NCBI GenBank assembly: GCA_024349765.1
Contig: AP026073.1
Location: 3,472,001 to 3,536,000, forward strand
Direction of reading: 5' to 3'
DNA from: Streptomyces nigrescens
GTDB taxonomy: Bacteria > Actinomycetota > Actinomycetes > Streptomycetales > Streptomycetaceae
Length of the DNA: 64,000 bases
The notes beneath the pieces are model-generated. The model saw nothing but the letters and a program-made list of their open reading frames with translations, had not been told where the DNA came from and ran no database searches. A program made the translations under genes and the position numbers. Below are positions 23,867 through 32,262 of the stretch, in pieces; within the stretch, counting starts at the first letter, position 1; each line of letters starts with the position of its first letter.

Positions 23867-24949
23867 TCAATCTCGGAGGGGTGCCTGGGAAGAAGTGCCT
23901 CGGTTGACGTACTCGGGCGGGTCAGGGCGGCGGCGGAAGGTGCGTCGGTAGGTGTCCGGGGGCACGCCGAGCGTGCGGTTGAAGTGCCGGCGCAGTGAGG
24001 CGGCGGTGCCCATGCCGGTGACCGTGGCGATGGTGTCGATGCTGTCGTCGGTGCTTTCCAGGAGTTCCTGGGCGCGGTGGATGCGTTGGGTGTGCAACCA
24101 CCGCAGTGGGGTGGTGCCGGTGACGGCGTGGAAGTGACGGGCCAGGTTGCGGGGGCTCATGTTCGCCTGACGGGCCAGGTCTTGGACCGTCAGCGGCTGG
24201 TCGAGGCGGGCCATCACCCAGGGGAACAGGGCGGCGAGCGGGTGGGGGCGGGGGTCGGGGAGTGGTGTGGTGACGAACTGTGCCTGGCCGCCGGGGCGGT
24301 GGGGTGGCACGACCAGGTTGCGGGCCACTGCGTTGGCGATCGCCGAGCCGTGGTCGAGCCGGACCAGGTGCAGGCACAGATCCATGGCGGCGGCCTTGCC
24401 CGCGGAGGTGAGCACGTCGCCGTCGTCGACGTAGAGCACGTCCGGATCGACGCGCACCGCGGGGTACCGGGTGGCCAGTGCCTTGGCATGGGCCCAGTGT
24501 GTGGTGGCGCGCCGTCCGTCCAGCAGACCCGCGGCGGCCAGGACGAACGCTCCGGTGCACAGCGAGACCACCCGGGCGCCGGCCTGGTGTGCCGCGCGGA
24601 CCGCGTCGATCAGATCGCCGGGCGGTTCCTCGTCGATGGTCGCGTAGGCGGGGACGATCACGGTCCGGGCGTCCGGCAGCCGGTCCAGTCCGTGGTCGGG
24701 TTCGAGCCGGAAGCGACCACCGACCCGGGCGCCGACCGGACCGCAGACGGTCAACTCGTACCAAGGGTCGGCTATTTCGGACCAGTCGACGCCGAACACT
24801 TCGCAGGGCGCGCCGAGTTCGAAGTGGCGTACCCCGTCCGTGACGGCGAGCGCGACCGTGTTCCTGGCCGGAGGGACGCCGGCCACGGCCGGAGCGACGG
24901 GAGCCATGTCTGGAGCGACGGTAGCCATGTCTGGAGCGACGGGAGTCAT
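23867..24949 (-). CDS. GlxA-type transcriptional regulator (DJ-1/PfpI + AraC HTH)
   Basis: Protein of 360 aa. The N-terminal 24 residues come from a triplicated 21-bp sequence (MTPVAPD-MATVAPD-MAPVAP). Residues about 30-200 form a DJ-1/PfpI glutamine-amidotransferase-like sensor domain with the nucleophile-elbow-like 'GARVVSLCTGAFVLAAAGLL' (Cys). Residues about 240-340 carry two AraC HTH motifs ('LARQANMSPRNLARHFHAVT' and 'TVTGMGTAASLRRHFNRTLG'). The true start is ambiguous because three in-frame ATGs lie in the repeat and none has a good ribosome site. It is divergent from the reductase gene at 25051, a probable target. Confidence 0.88.
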   Translation of the reverse strand: MTPVAPDMATVAPDMAPVAPAVAGVPPARNTVALAVTDGVRHFELGAPCEVFGVDWSEIADPWYELTVCGPVGARVGGRFRLEPDHGLDRLPDARTVIVPAYATIDEEPPGDLIDAVRAAHQAGARVVSLCTGAFVLAAAGLLDGRRATTHWAHAKALATRYPAVRVDPDVLYVDDGDVLTSAGKAAAMDLCLHLVRLDHGSAIANAVARNLVVPPHRPGGQAQFVTTPLPDPRPHPLAALFPWVMARLDQPLTVQDLARQANMSPRNLARHFHAVTGTTPLRWLHTQRIHRAQELLESTDDSIDTIATVTGMGTAASLRRHFNRTLGVPPDTYRRTFRRRPDPPEYVNRGTSSQAPLRD

Positions 24950-24953
24950 GTCC
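24891..24953. repeat. 21-bp tandem repeat (3 copies) spanning the GlxA start codon
   Basis: Units GGAGCGACGGGAGCCATGTC+T begin at 24891, 24912 and 24933. Each copy carries CAT, an ATG start codon on the minus strand, so the gene has three possible starts at 24907, 24928 and 24949. Confidence 0.9.
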
Positions 24954-25050
24954 GGAACTGTACGAGGCGTGGCATTCCTGCCGCTCGTCGTCCCGCTCTG
25001 CCGCAGGCACGCTGTCCCCGAGAGATCACGCGGTGATGACAGGAGGACAC

Positions 25051-26100
25051 ATGGAATCCCCTCTCCAGGTGGCGGTGTTCGGCGCCTACGGACACACCGG
25101 ACGCTTCGTGGTGGCGGAGCTCCTCGAACGCGGGTTGCGCCCGGTCCTGGCCGGACGCGACACCGAACGACTTCAGGAACTCGCCCGTGCCCACCCCGGC
25201 CTCGACGTGCGGCCGGCGTCCACCGCAGACCCGGACTCCCTCACCCGCGCGCTGGCCGGCACGGCGGCGGTGATCAACTGCGCCGGCCCGTTCGCCGCCA
25301 CGGCCGCCCCCGTGATCGAGGCGGCCCTGGCCGCCCGGATTCCCTACGCGGACATCGCAGGCGAAGTGGAGGCCGTCGCCGACACCTTCGCGCACTACAC
25401 GGAGCCGGCGCGCGCCGCCGGCCTCCCCGTCATCCCCGCGATGGCGTTCTTCGGCGCCCTCGGCGACCTGCTGACCACCGCCGCACTGGGCGACTGGCCA
25501 TCGGCCGACGAGGTGTCCCTCGCCTACGCACTGAGCAGTTGGCACCCCACCGCCGGGACCCGCGCATCCAGCCAGGTGTCCCGAGAGCGCCGCAACGGCC
25601 GCCGCCTCGTCCTCACCAACGGCAGCCTCGCACTGCGCACCGACCAGGCTCCGACCGCCCAATGGGTCTTCCCCCCGCCCCTCGGTAAGCAGACCGTGGT
25701 CGCCGAATTCACCACGGCGGACAGCATCACCCTCTCCCGCCACATCCGCGTCCCGCACCTCCACACGTACATGACGGCCGCGGCGGTCAAGGACGTGTTG
25801 GCCCCGGGCGCCGAACCCCCTGTGCCCATCGACGCCAACGGGCGCTCCGACCAGACCTTCCTGGTCGAGGCGGTCGTACGCAACGGCGAAACCGAACGGC
25901 GGGCCACCGCCCGCGGCCAGGACATCTACGCCGTCAGCGCACCCCTGGTCGTCGAGGCGATCTGCCGCGTCCTCGACGGGCGCACCAAAACGGTCGGGGC
26001 CGCAGCACCCGGCGAGATCTTCGACGCCCCTGACTTCCTCCGCGCGTTGTCTTCCCACCTGACGGTCGAATTCGCCCCGCACCTGGACCACGTGTTGTGA
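25051..26100 (+). CDS. Saccharopine-dehydrogenase-like / trans-acting enoyl reductase family oxidoreductase
   Basis: Protein of 349 aa. N-terminal NADP-binding Rossmann fold 'VAVFGAYGHTGRFVVAELLE', followed by 'AVINCAGPFAATAAPVIEAA', which is the pattern of saccharopine-dehydrogenase-like short proteins, including mycobacterial trans-acting enoyl reductases. No membrane segment is seen. The ATG at 25051 has an ideal AGGAGG 5-10 nt upstream. It is divergent from the GlxA-type regulator and nearly contiguous with the patatin gene, suggesting a small operon acting on a lipid-like or carbonyl substrate. Confidence 0.82.
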   Translation: MESPLQVAVFGAYGHTGRFVVAELLERGLRPVLAGRDTERLQELARAHPGLDVRPASTADPDSLTRALAGTAAVINCAGPFAATAAPVIEAALAARIPYADIAGEVEAVADTFAHYTEPARAAGLPVIPAMAFFGALGDLLTTAALGDWPSADEVSLAYALSSWHPTAGTRASSQVSRERRNGRRLVLTNGSLALRTDQAPTAQWVFPPPLGKQTVVAEFTTADSITLSRHIRVPHLHTYMTAAAVKDVLAPGAEPPVPIDANGRSDQTFLVEAVVRNGETERRATARGQDIYAVSAPLVVEAICRVLDGRTKTVGAAAPGEIFDAPDFLRALSSHLTVEFAPHLDHVL

Positions 26101-26138
26101 TCAGGTACGACTGTTTCCATCACGAGGGGGAGATGGCA

Positions 26139-26990
26139 ATGCACACATTCGACCGGGGACTGGTCCTGGGCAGCGGAGGTCCCGTGGGCACGGCCTGGAT
26201 GGCTGGGCTGGCCTGCGGGTTGCGCCGCGAGGGGGTGGATCTGGGGGAGGCCGACCTGTTCGTCGGCACGTCGGCCGGCGCGATCGTCGCGGCGCTGCTC
26301 ACCACGGGGCAGGACCTCGGGCGCCTCGCGGCTCTGCCGGCCCGCCCGGTCGGCCGTCGGCCCGTGGTCGATCCGGGGCGGATGGGCGCGGTCTTCGCTG
26401 TGCTCGGTGACCGTAGCCTGGAGCCGGGGGAGGCCCGGCGCCGAGTCGGTCGACTCGCGCTCGACAGTGCCGACCAGGAGGCCGAGGAAGCGTTGCTCGC
26501 GGGGCGGGGCGCTTTGATCGGTGCGCAGGCCTGGCCGGACCGGCGGTTGCTGATCACCGCGGTGGATGCCACTACCGGTGAGCCTGTGGTGTGGGATCGC
26601 GACAGCGGAGTGCCGTTGGTACACGCTGTGGCGGCGAGCAGCGCCTTCCCCGGGGCGGAGCCGCCGGTTGCCGTCAACGGCCGGCAGTACATGGACGGTG
26701 CACTGCGGTCGGGCACCAACGCCGATCTCGCGGTCGGAGCCCGCACACTGGTCGTGATCGAGCCGATGGCGCACCTGTTTCCCCGCGCATCGCTCGACCA
26801 GGAGTTGGCGGTGGTGGGAGCGCACACCGTGATGACCGTTGGCCCCGATCCGGCGTCGGTGCGTGCCTTCGGCTCGGACCTGAATGACCGGGCAGCCTGG
26901 GAACCGGCTTATCAGGCGGGGCTTCGTCAGGCCGATGAGGTGGGTGGACGTCTCCGAGCCGGGTGGAGGTCAGGGGCTGACGGGGGATGA
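26139..26990 (+). CDS. Patatin-like phospholipase family protein
   Basis: Protein of 283 aa from the ATG at 26139 (GGGGGAG 7 nt upstream; the ATG at 26133 is too close to that site). Catalytic features of patatins: oxyanion loop 'LVLGSGGPVGTAWM' (residues 9-17), nucleophile Ser45 in 'FVGTSAGAIVAAL' and Asp186 in 'YMDGALRSGTNADLAVGA'. The expected activity is an acyl hydrolase on phospholipids or other esters; no signal peptide is seen. It follows the reductase gene by 38 bp and probably shares its transcript. Confidence 0.88.
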   Translation: MHTFDRGLVLGSGGPVGTAWMAGLACGLRREGVDLGEADLFVGTSAGAIVAALLTTGQDLGRLAALPARPVGRRPVVDPGRMGAVFAVLGDRSLEPGEARRRVGRLALDSADQEAEEALLAGRGALIGAQAWPDRRLLITAVDATTGEPVVWDRDSGVPLVHAVAASSAFPGAEPPVAVNGRQYMDGALRSGTNADLAVGARTLVVIEPMAHLFPRASLDQELAVVGAHTVMTVGPDPASVRAFGSDLNDRAAWEPAYQAGLRQADEVGGRLRAGWRSGADGG

Positions 26991-27020
26991 TCGCCCTGTC
27001 GGGTCCTGCGCTCGGCGGAC

Positions 27021-27434
27021 CTATCTCGCTGACGGGTGGGGGAGGAGGCGGGCGGCGGGGCCGGGGTCGGTGCTGGTGGCGAAGAGCCGCAGTGTGCCGC
27101 TCAGTTCCAGCACACGGTGCACGATGGGGCTGGGTGCTCGTAGGGACACGGTCTTGCCGTGCCGCAGCGCAAGCTGACGTACGGCGAGGAGGATCTTCAC
27201 GCTGGAGCAGGCCCAGAAGGAGACCTTGCTGAGGTCGATCGCGATGCCGCGGTCAGAGCAGCTCAATGCGCTGTTGAGGGAGGTTTCGAGGGTCTCCTCG
27301 CAGCCGTAGTCGATCTCGCCGCGCAGTGCCACCACGGTCTCCTCCGTCTGGGGATCGCTGTAAATCCTCATCAGGCATGGCGAACTCACCAGGTCGCTGA
27401 CCGACTTCTCGGGTTGCGTGGATGGCTGTGTCAT
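27021..27434 (-). CDS. STAS-domain protein, anti-sigma factor antagonist-like
   Basis: Protein of 137 aa. STAS fold from about residue 22: 'EETVVALRGEIDYGCEETLE' and the phosphorylation loop 'IDLSKVSFWACSSVKILLAV'. The canonical D-S-S-G is A-C-S-S-V here, with the Asp before the Ser pair replaced, so regulation by an RsbW-type kinase may be altered although Ser77/Ser78 remain. The start at 27434 lacks a clear ribosome site and an internal ATG (MRIYSDPQ) is possible. No anti-sigma factor or sigma gene is adjacent. Confidence 0.8.
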   Translation of the reverse strand: MTQPSTQPEKSVSDLVSSPCLMRIYSDPQTEETVVALRGEIDYGCEETLETSLNSALSCSDRGIAIDLSKVSFWACSSVKILLAVRQLALRHGKTVSLRAPSPIVHRVLELSGTLRLFATSTDPGPAARLLPHPSAR

Positions 27435-27591
27435 CCAGGCGTGCCCTGTCGCAACCGCCTTTTCCCGAGCATCCACCTCGTCCGTCCTCCTTCGGAGCCC
27501 TGCCGACGCCGGAACACCAACACACGCAACGCGGTACACGAAATATATGTCATGTATTCAGTGTCGGCCAAGAGCGCCTTAAGATTGCCGC

Positions 27592-27927
27592 ATGGGAGTG
27601 CCTGACCCTCACAACGGATGGACGTTCATCACCAATCACGCGCGCGTGCTGGCTGCCATCGCCGACGATTCGAACGCGCGCATCCGCGACATCGCCGCCC
27701 ACTGCCGGCTCACCGAGCGCGCCGTCCAACGGATCATTGCCGATCTTGAGCAAGACGGTTACTTGTCCCACAAGCGCGAGGGGCGTACGAACACCTACCG
27801 GATCGAAGCGGGGAAGGTCCTGCGGCACCCGGCGGAGGCCGGCCTCACCGTCGCCTCCCTGCTCTCCCTGCTCATCCAGGACGAAGTCCGCCGCAGCGGT
27901 CAGCCGGCCCCGCCAGGCGACCTGTAG
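27592..27927 (+). CDS. Winged-helix (MarR-like) regulator, leaderless
   Basis: Protein of 111 aa. HTH 'ARVLAAIADDSNARIRDIAA' with recognition helix 'CRLTERAVQRIIADLEQDGY' and wing 'LSHKREGRTNTYRIEAGKVL', followed by a short hydrophobic C-terminal helix. This is the common stand-alone MarR/ArsR-like fold of Streptomyces. TAAGAT (27580-27585) lies exactly 6 nt before the ATG, so the message is probably leaderless. An unusually AT-rich 25 bp (27540-27565) precedes it. It is divergent from the STAS gene; its target is unknown. Confidence 0.78.
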   Translation: MGVPDPHNGWTFITNHARVLAAIADDSNARIRDIAAHCRLTERAVQRIIADLEQDGYLSHKREGRTNTYRIEAGKVLRHPAEAGLTVASLLSLLIQDEVRRSGQPAPPGDL

Positions 27928-28000
27928 GACCGTCGCGCCCGCGTGCCGTCCGAACCGGTGCGGCGGGCGCCGGTCCCCTCCTCCCCGCGAAGGAGTAGCG

Positions 28001-29074
28001 TCAGGCTGTGGCCAGTCCCAGGTCGGCGGCCAGTCGGTGCCGGTGCCACGCCGGGGGGCCGAAGAGCTGGGCGGCGCCGTGTGCGCGCTTGAGGAAGCGG
28101 TGGGCGTCGTGCTCCCAGGTGATGCCGATGCCGCCGTGCAGCTGGACCATTTCGCCCGCCACCGTCGAAAGCGCCTCCGAGCAGGCGGACTTGGCGACGG
28201 CTGCACAGCGGATCAGCTCCGGGGAGCCCTCGGCGGCAGCGAAGGCCGCACCGAGTGCCGCCGAGCGTGCCGACTCCACCAGCACGTACGCGTCCGCCAG
28301 TCGGTGCTTCACCGCCTGGAAGGAGCCGATGGGCCGGCCGAACTGGACGCGTTCCTTGGCGTAGGCGACGGTGAGTTCCAAGGCACGCTCGGCCGCGCCG
28401 ACCTGCTCGGCGGCGAGCGCCGCGCAGGCCAGGCTCAGGACGTGCCCCAGGATCCGGTCGCCCTCGCCGTCCGTGCCGATGAGCCGGCCCTCGGCAGCGT
28501 CGAGCACCACGCGCGCCTGGGCCCGGGTCTGATCCATCGTGACCGCTGCCTCGCGGCGTAGTCCGGTGCTGTCCACGGCCACTTCGAAGAGCGAGACCCC
28601 GGCGGTCGTACGGGCCACCACGAGCAGCACGTCGGCCTCGGCACCGTCCAGCACGTGCTCCTTCACCCCGGTGATCAGCCAGGTTCCGCCGCGGCCCGGG
28701 GCGGCTTCGGCCTGGATCGACGCCGGGTCCCAGGAACCTTGCTCGGCCCACGCCAGGCACCCCACCGCGCGGCCCTCGGCGAGACGCGGCAGCAGCTGCG
28801 CGCAGGCCGCCGGGTCATCGGAGGCGAGCAGCGCCTGTACCGCGAGCACCGCGGAGCCGAGGTAGGGGACGGGGCTCAGTGTCCGTCCCAACTCCTCCAT
28901 CACGGCGTGGACCTCCCGGGCCCCGCAGCCCGCGCCGCCGTACTCCTCGGGGACGGCGAGCCCCGAGACGCCGATCTGCTCGGTCAGGGGCCGCCAGGCA
29001 GCCGGACCCTCGTGGCGTGCGAGCAGCGACCGCACGGCGGACCGCAGTGCTTCCTGTTCCTCCGTCAGCCTCAC
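28001..29074 (-). CDS. Acyl-CoA dehydrogenase, small catalytic subunit, FadE33/IpdE2-like
   Basis: Protein of 357 aa, shorter than the usual about 390 aa. N-terminal helical domain 'RLTEEQEALRSAVRSLLARH', then 'GLAVPEEYGGAGCGAREVHA', and the C-terminal 'VAGEMVQLHGGIGITWEHDA' in which Glu aligns with the catalytic base of medium-chain acyl-CoA dehydrogenases. It lacks the terminal 'YAGTNEIQRNIIAERLLG' FAD-binding motif, as expected for the catalytic half of the alpha2beta2 steroid dehydrogenases. By position (fourth after ech, E31 and E32) it matches M. tuberculosis FadE33, which pairs with FadE30 (IpdE1-IpdE2) to oxidise the HIP-CoA side chain. The GTG start has AAAGGAGC upstream. Confidence 0.85.
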   Translation of the reverse strand: MRLTEEQEALRSAVRSLLARHEGPAAWRPLTEQIGVSGLAVPEEYGGAGCGAREVHAVMEELGRTLSPVPYLGSAVLAVQALLASDDPAACAQLLPRLAEGRAVGCLAWAEQGSWDPASIQAEAAPGRGGTWLITGVKEHVLDGAEADVLLVVARTTAGVSLFEVAVDSTGLRREAAVTMDQTRAQARVVLDAAEGRLIGTDGEGDRILGHVLSLACAALAAEQVGAAERALELTVAYAKERVQFGRPIGSFQAVKHRLADAYVLVESARSAALGAAFAAAEGSPELIRCAAVAKSACSEALSTVAGEMVQLHGGIGITWEHDAHRFLKRAHGAAQLFGPPAWHRHRLAADLGLATA

Positions 29075-29137
29075 TCGTCTGCTCCTTTCCGTGCGGCGCG
29101 CCCCCGTCACCCGGTGCGCCTTTGTTGAGGGCCGGGG

Positions 29138-29165
29138 CTCCGTTCCCACACACGTGGGAACGGAG
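29138..29165. terminator. Perfect 12-bp hairpin between two acyl-CoA dehydrogenase genes
   Basis: CTCCGTTCCCAC and GTGGGAACGGAG pair exactly around the loop ACAC, in the 99-bp gap between the FadE32-like and FadE33-like genes of one operon. It may partly terminate or stabilise the transcript, reducing or separating expression of the last gene. Confidence 0.75.
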
Positions 29166-29173
29166 TGTGGGGA

Positions 29174-30214
29174 TCAGGGGGCGAGGACGCGGGCGCGGCA
29201 GGCGGCCGGGGTGCCCCAGGCACCGCGCAGTGCGCGGGCCTTGCGGATCCAGAGGGAGAGGTCCAGCTCCTCGGTGTAGCCGAGGGCGCCGTGCAGATGG
29301 AGGGCGGTGCGGGCCGCGGAACAGGCGGCCTCGCAGGCGGACACCTTGGCCGCCGCGATCTCGGCGCCCGACGACTCGACGTTGGCAGCCAGCGCCAGGG
29401 CTGCGGCGTGCACCAACGGCTCGGCGAACTCCAGGGCGATCAGCGCGTCGGCCAGACGGTGCTTCACGGCCTGGAACGAGCCGATCGCGGCCCCGAACTG
29501 GGTGCGCTGGCGAGCGTATTCGACCGTCCGTGCCAGCAGGGCCCGGCCCAGCCCGAGGGCCTGCGCGGCCGTCGCCAGGGCCGCGACCTCGGCGGCGTGC
29601 GCGGCCGCGGCGGACACCCGTGGACCGCGTGCCAGCACGGTTCCGCCGAGCGGCCGGGACAGTCGGCGCGCGGGGTCGGCGGACGGTTGTACCGGCCCCG
29701 TCACCTCCGTCAGACGTACGGTGTCGCCGTCGACGACGAAGACCGCGTCGGCCGAGTCGGCGTCCAGTGCGTACGGGCTTTCGCCGGATCCAGAGCCGGA
29801 TCCACATCCCGACCCCGATGCATTACCCGAGATCAGGCACAGCGAGGCAACGGTCTTCCCGGACGCGATGCCCGGCAGCCAGTTGGCGGCCGTCGCCTCG
29901 TCGCCGAGCGTGCCGAGCCGGTCCAGCAGGGCCGCCGCGGCCACCGTCTCCACCACCGGCCCCGGCACCACGTGCCGACCCAACTCCCGCAATGCCACGG
30001 CCAGTTCGAGCGGCAGCGGGCCGAGTCCGTCGTGCCGTTCCGGTACGGCCAGGGCGAAGACTCCGGCCTCGGCCAGCCGGGCCCAGACGGCGCGGCCGGG
30101 AGCGGTGTCCCCGGCCGCCCAGGCCCGTACGACCGCAGGGGTGTCGGCGGCCGTCAGCATGGCGTCGAGCGAGCGGGCGAAATCCCGCTGCTCGTCGTCG
30201 AGGAGGAACCGCAT
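29174..30214 (-). CDS. Acyl-CoA dehydrogenase, small catalytic subunit, FadE32-like
   Basis: Protein of 346 aa. Start ATG at 30214 overlaps the stop of the FadE31-like gene (ATGA) and has AAAGGAC upstream. It starts 'MRFLLDDEQRDFARSLDAML'; near the C-terminus 'ALHLHGALGYTEELDLSLWI' carries the Glu that aligns with the catalytic base. The FAD motif of large subunits is absent. An odd Gly/Ser stretch (NASGSGCGSGSGSGESPYAL) is inserted in the middle domain. By order it matches M. tuberculosis fadE32, whose product with FadE31 acts late in ring C/D breakdown. The pairing is inferred. Confidence 0.82.
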   Translation of the reverse strand: MRFLLDDEQRDFARSLDAMLTAADTPAVVRAWAAGDTAPGRAVWARLAEAGVFALAVPERHDGLGPLPLELAVALRELGRHVVPGPVVETVAAAALLDRLGTLGDEATAANWLPGIASGKTVASLCLISGNASGSGCGSGSGSGESPYALDADSADAVFVVDGDTVRLTEVTGPVQPSADPARRLSRPLGGTVLARGPRVSAAAAHAAEVAALATAAQALGLGRALLARTVEYARQRTQFGAAIGSFQAVKHRLADALIALEFAEPLVHAAALALAANVESSGAEIAAAKVSACEAACSAARTALHLHGALGYTEELDLSLWIRKARALRGAWGTPAACRARVLAP

Positions 30215-31392
30215 CACCGGCGTCCTTTCGGCAGACCGAGCAGCCGCTCGGCGATGATGTCGCGCTGGATCTCGTTGGTGCCGGCGTAGATCGGCCCGGC
30301 GAGGGAGAAGGTGTAGCCGTCGGACCAGCTGCCGTGCGCCGGAGCCTCCTCGGCGTCGTCCGACAGCTCGCCGTACGGGCCGAGCAGGTCGAGCGCGGTC
30401 TCGTGGAGGGCGATGTCCAGCTCCGACCAGAAGACCTTGTTGAGGCTCGACTCGGCGCCGAGGGTGCCCCCCGCGGCGATCCGCGAGGCGTTGGCGTAGG
30501 TGAACAGCTGGTACGCGCGGGCGCCGATCACCGCGTCGGCGACCCGGTCGCGCAGCGCGGTGTCGCCCGGGTCGGCCTGCTCGCGCCACAGCGCGGTCAG
30601 TCGCTCGGCGGCGGCCGTGAACCGGCCCGGGCTGCGCAGCGTCAGCCCGCGTTCGTTGCCCGCCGTGCTCATCGCGACCCGCCAGCCCTGGCCGGGCTCG
30701 CCGATCACGTCCGCGTCCGGCACGAAGACGTCCGAGAGGAACAGTTCGGCGAAGGCGGGCTTGCCGTCGAGGCGGCCGATGGGCCGCACGGTCACGCCGT
30801 CCGCGTCCAGCGGGAACATCAGATACGTCAGGCCTCGGTATGGCTTGCCCGCCGAAATGCCGTCCTGGTCACTGCGGAAGAGGCCGAAGGCCCGGTCGGC
30901 GAAGGCGGCCCGGGACGACCAGGTCTTCTGGCCGTTCAGCAGCCAGCCGCCGTCCGTCCGTACGGCCGTGGAGCGGAGCGAGGCGAGGTCCGAGCCGGAC
31001 TCCGGCTCGGACCAGGCCTGGGCCCAGATGACCTCGCCGCTCGCCATGGGCGGCAGGATCCGGGCCCGCTGCTCCTCCGTACCGTGCTCGAAGAGGGTCG
31101 GCGCGAGGAGGTTGATGCCGTTCTGGCTGACCCGGCCGGGCGCGCCGGCCGCGTAGTACTCCTCCTCGAAGACCAGCCACTCAAGGATCGAGGCGGCCCG
31201 GCCGCCGTACGCCTCGGGCCAGGAGACCACCGACCAGCGGTCCGCGAACAGCGTGCGTTCCCACTCCCGGTGCGCGGCGAAACCCTCGGCGGTCTCCAGT
31301 GAGGGCAGGGGCACCGACGGTACGTGGCCGGCGAGCCAGGCGCGGGCCTCCGTGCGGAAGGCGTCCTCCGCCGCCGTGAAGTCCAGGTCCAT
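30214..31392 (-). CDS. Acyl-CoA dehydrogenase, large subunit, FadE31-like
   Basis: Protein of 392 aa. Full acyl-CoA dehydrogenase fold: 'WSVVSWPEAYGGRAASILEW', the flavin-binding 'AQAWSEPESGSDLASLRSTA' and 'NGQKTWSSRAAFADRAFGLF', and the terminal 'GPIYAGTNEIQRDIIAERLL'. At the catalytic-base position there is no Glu (it reads '...SWSDGYTFSLAGPIYAG'), so it should need a small catalytic partner, most likely the adjacent FadE32-like protein. Both ends overlap neighbours by ATGA. Role inferred from synteny: oxidation of a ring-opened CoA ester after HIP degradation. Confidence 0.85.
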   Translation of the reverse strand: MDLDFTAAEDAFRTEARAWLAGHVPSVPLPSLETAEGFAAHREWERTLFADRWSVVSWPEAYGGRAASILEWLVFEEEYYAAGAPGRVSQNGINLLAPTLFEHGTEEQRARILPPMASGEVIWAQAWSEPESGSDLASLRSTAVRTDGGWLLNGQKTWSSRAAFADRAFGLFRSDQDGISAGKPYRGLTYLMFPLDADGVTVRPIGRLDGKPAFAELFLSDVFVPDADVIGEPGQGWRVAMSTAGNERGLTLRSPGRFTAAAERLTALWREQADPGDTALRDRVADAVIGARAYQLFTYANASRIAAGGTLGAESSLNKVFWSELDIALHETALDLLGPYGELSDDAEEAPAHGSWSDGYTFSLAGPIYAGTNEIQRDIIAERLLGLPKGRR

Positions 31393-32249
31393 CAGCCGGA
31401 GGCCTCCTTCATGGCGCGGATGTCCATGCCGCCCAGCGAGTCCCGTGCGACCTCGGCGTTGTGCGCGTGCGCCAGGTGGTGCAGTCCGAAGACGGAGTCC
31501 AGCCCGGTGTGCAGGCCCTGCAGATCCTCGGCCTGGTTGACCGCGCGCTTGGTCAGCGCCAGTCCCAGCCGTGGCATCTCCGCGATGCGCAGTGCCAACT
31601 CCCGTACGGTGCCGTCCAGTTGCTCGCGTGGGACGACCCGGTTGACCATGCCCACCTCGTACGCTCGGCGGGCGCTCATCCGGTCGCCGGTGAAGAGGAA
31701 CTCCTTGGCGATGCGTGGCGGCATCACCCACGGGTGGGCGAAGTACTCCACGCCCGGAATGCCCATCCGCACCACCGGGTCCGCGAAGAAGGCGTCCTCG
31801 GAGGCGACGATCAGGTCGCAGACCCAGGCGAGCATCAACCCGCCCGCCACGCAGGCCCCTTGGACGGCGGCGATGACCGGCTTGGGCAGCTCGCGCCAGC
31901 GGCGGCACATGCCCAGATAGACCTCGGACTCGCGGGCGTAGCGGCTCTCGGCGCCCTCCTTGTCCGAGTGGTCCCACCAGAGCCCGGCCTCGCGGTCGAA
32001 CGGCAGATGCGCGTCCCGCTCCGGGGTGCCGATGTCATGGCCGGCCGAGAAGTGCTTCCCCGCCCCGGCGAGCACGACGACCTTCACCTCGTCGTCGTCG
32101 GCCGCGCGGTAGAAGGCCCGGTCCAGGGCGTAGGTCATCGCGGAGTTCTGGGCGTTGCGGTAGTCGGGCCGGTCCATCGTGACCAGGGCGAGAGGCCCTT
32201 GGCGTTCGTAGCGGACGGGCCCTGAAGACGCAGTGCGGGCAGCGGACAT
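31392..32249 (-). CDS. Enoyl-CoA hydratase/isomerase family protein of the steroid ring C/D operon
   Basis: Protein of 285 aa from the ATG at 32249 (GGAGG upstream). Crotonase fold: 'LALVTMDRPDYRNAQNSAMT', oxyanion-hole 'VVLAGAGKHFSAGHDIGTPE' and 'KPVIAAVQGACVAGGLMLAW'. Instead of the usual catalytic Glu of hydratases in 'GxxE', the segment reads 'VVRMGIPGVEYFAHPWVMPP'. It is the first gene of the ech-fadE31-32-33 operon, behind the 16-bp palindrome at 32263. It lies where M. tuberculosis has fadD3. It may hydrate the unsaturated propionyl-CoA side chain made by FadE30/FadE33 (the EchA13/EchA19-like role); the exact step is inferred. Confidence 0.85.
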   Translation of the reverse strand: MSAARTASSGPVRYERQGPLALVTMDRPDYRNAQNSAMTYALDRAFYRAADDDEVKVVVLAGAGKHFSAGHDIGTPERDAHLPFDREAGLWWDHSDKEGAESRYARESEVYLGMCRRWRELPKPVIAAVQGACVAGGLMLAWVCDLIVASEDAFFADPVVRMGIPGVEYFAHPWVMPPRIAKEFLFTGDRMSARRAYEVGMVNRVVPREQLDGTVRELALRIAEMPRLGLALTKRAVNQAEDLQGLHTGLDSVFGLHHLAHAHNAEVARDSLGGMDIRAMKEASG

Positions 32250-32262
32250 CCGCCCCTCCTTC

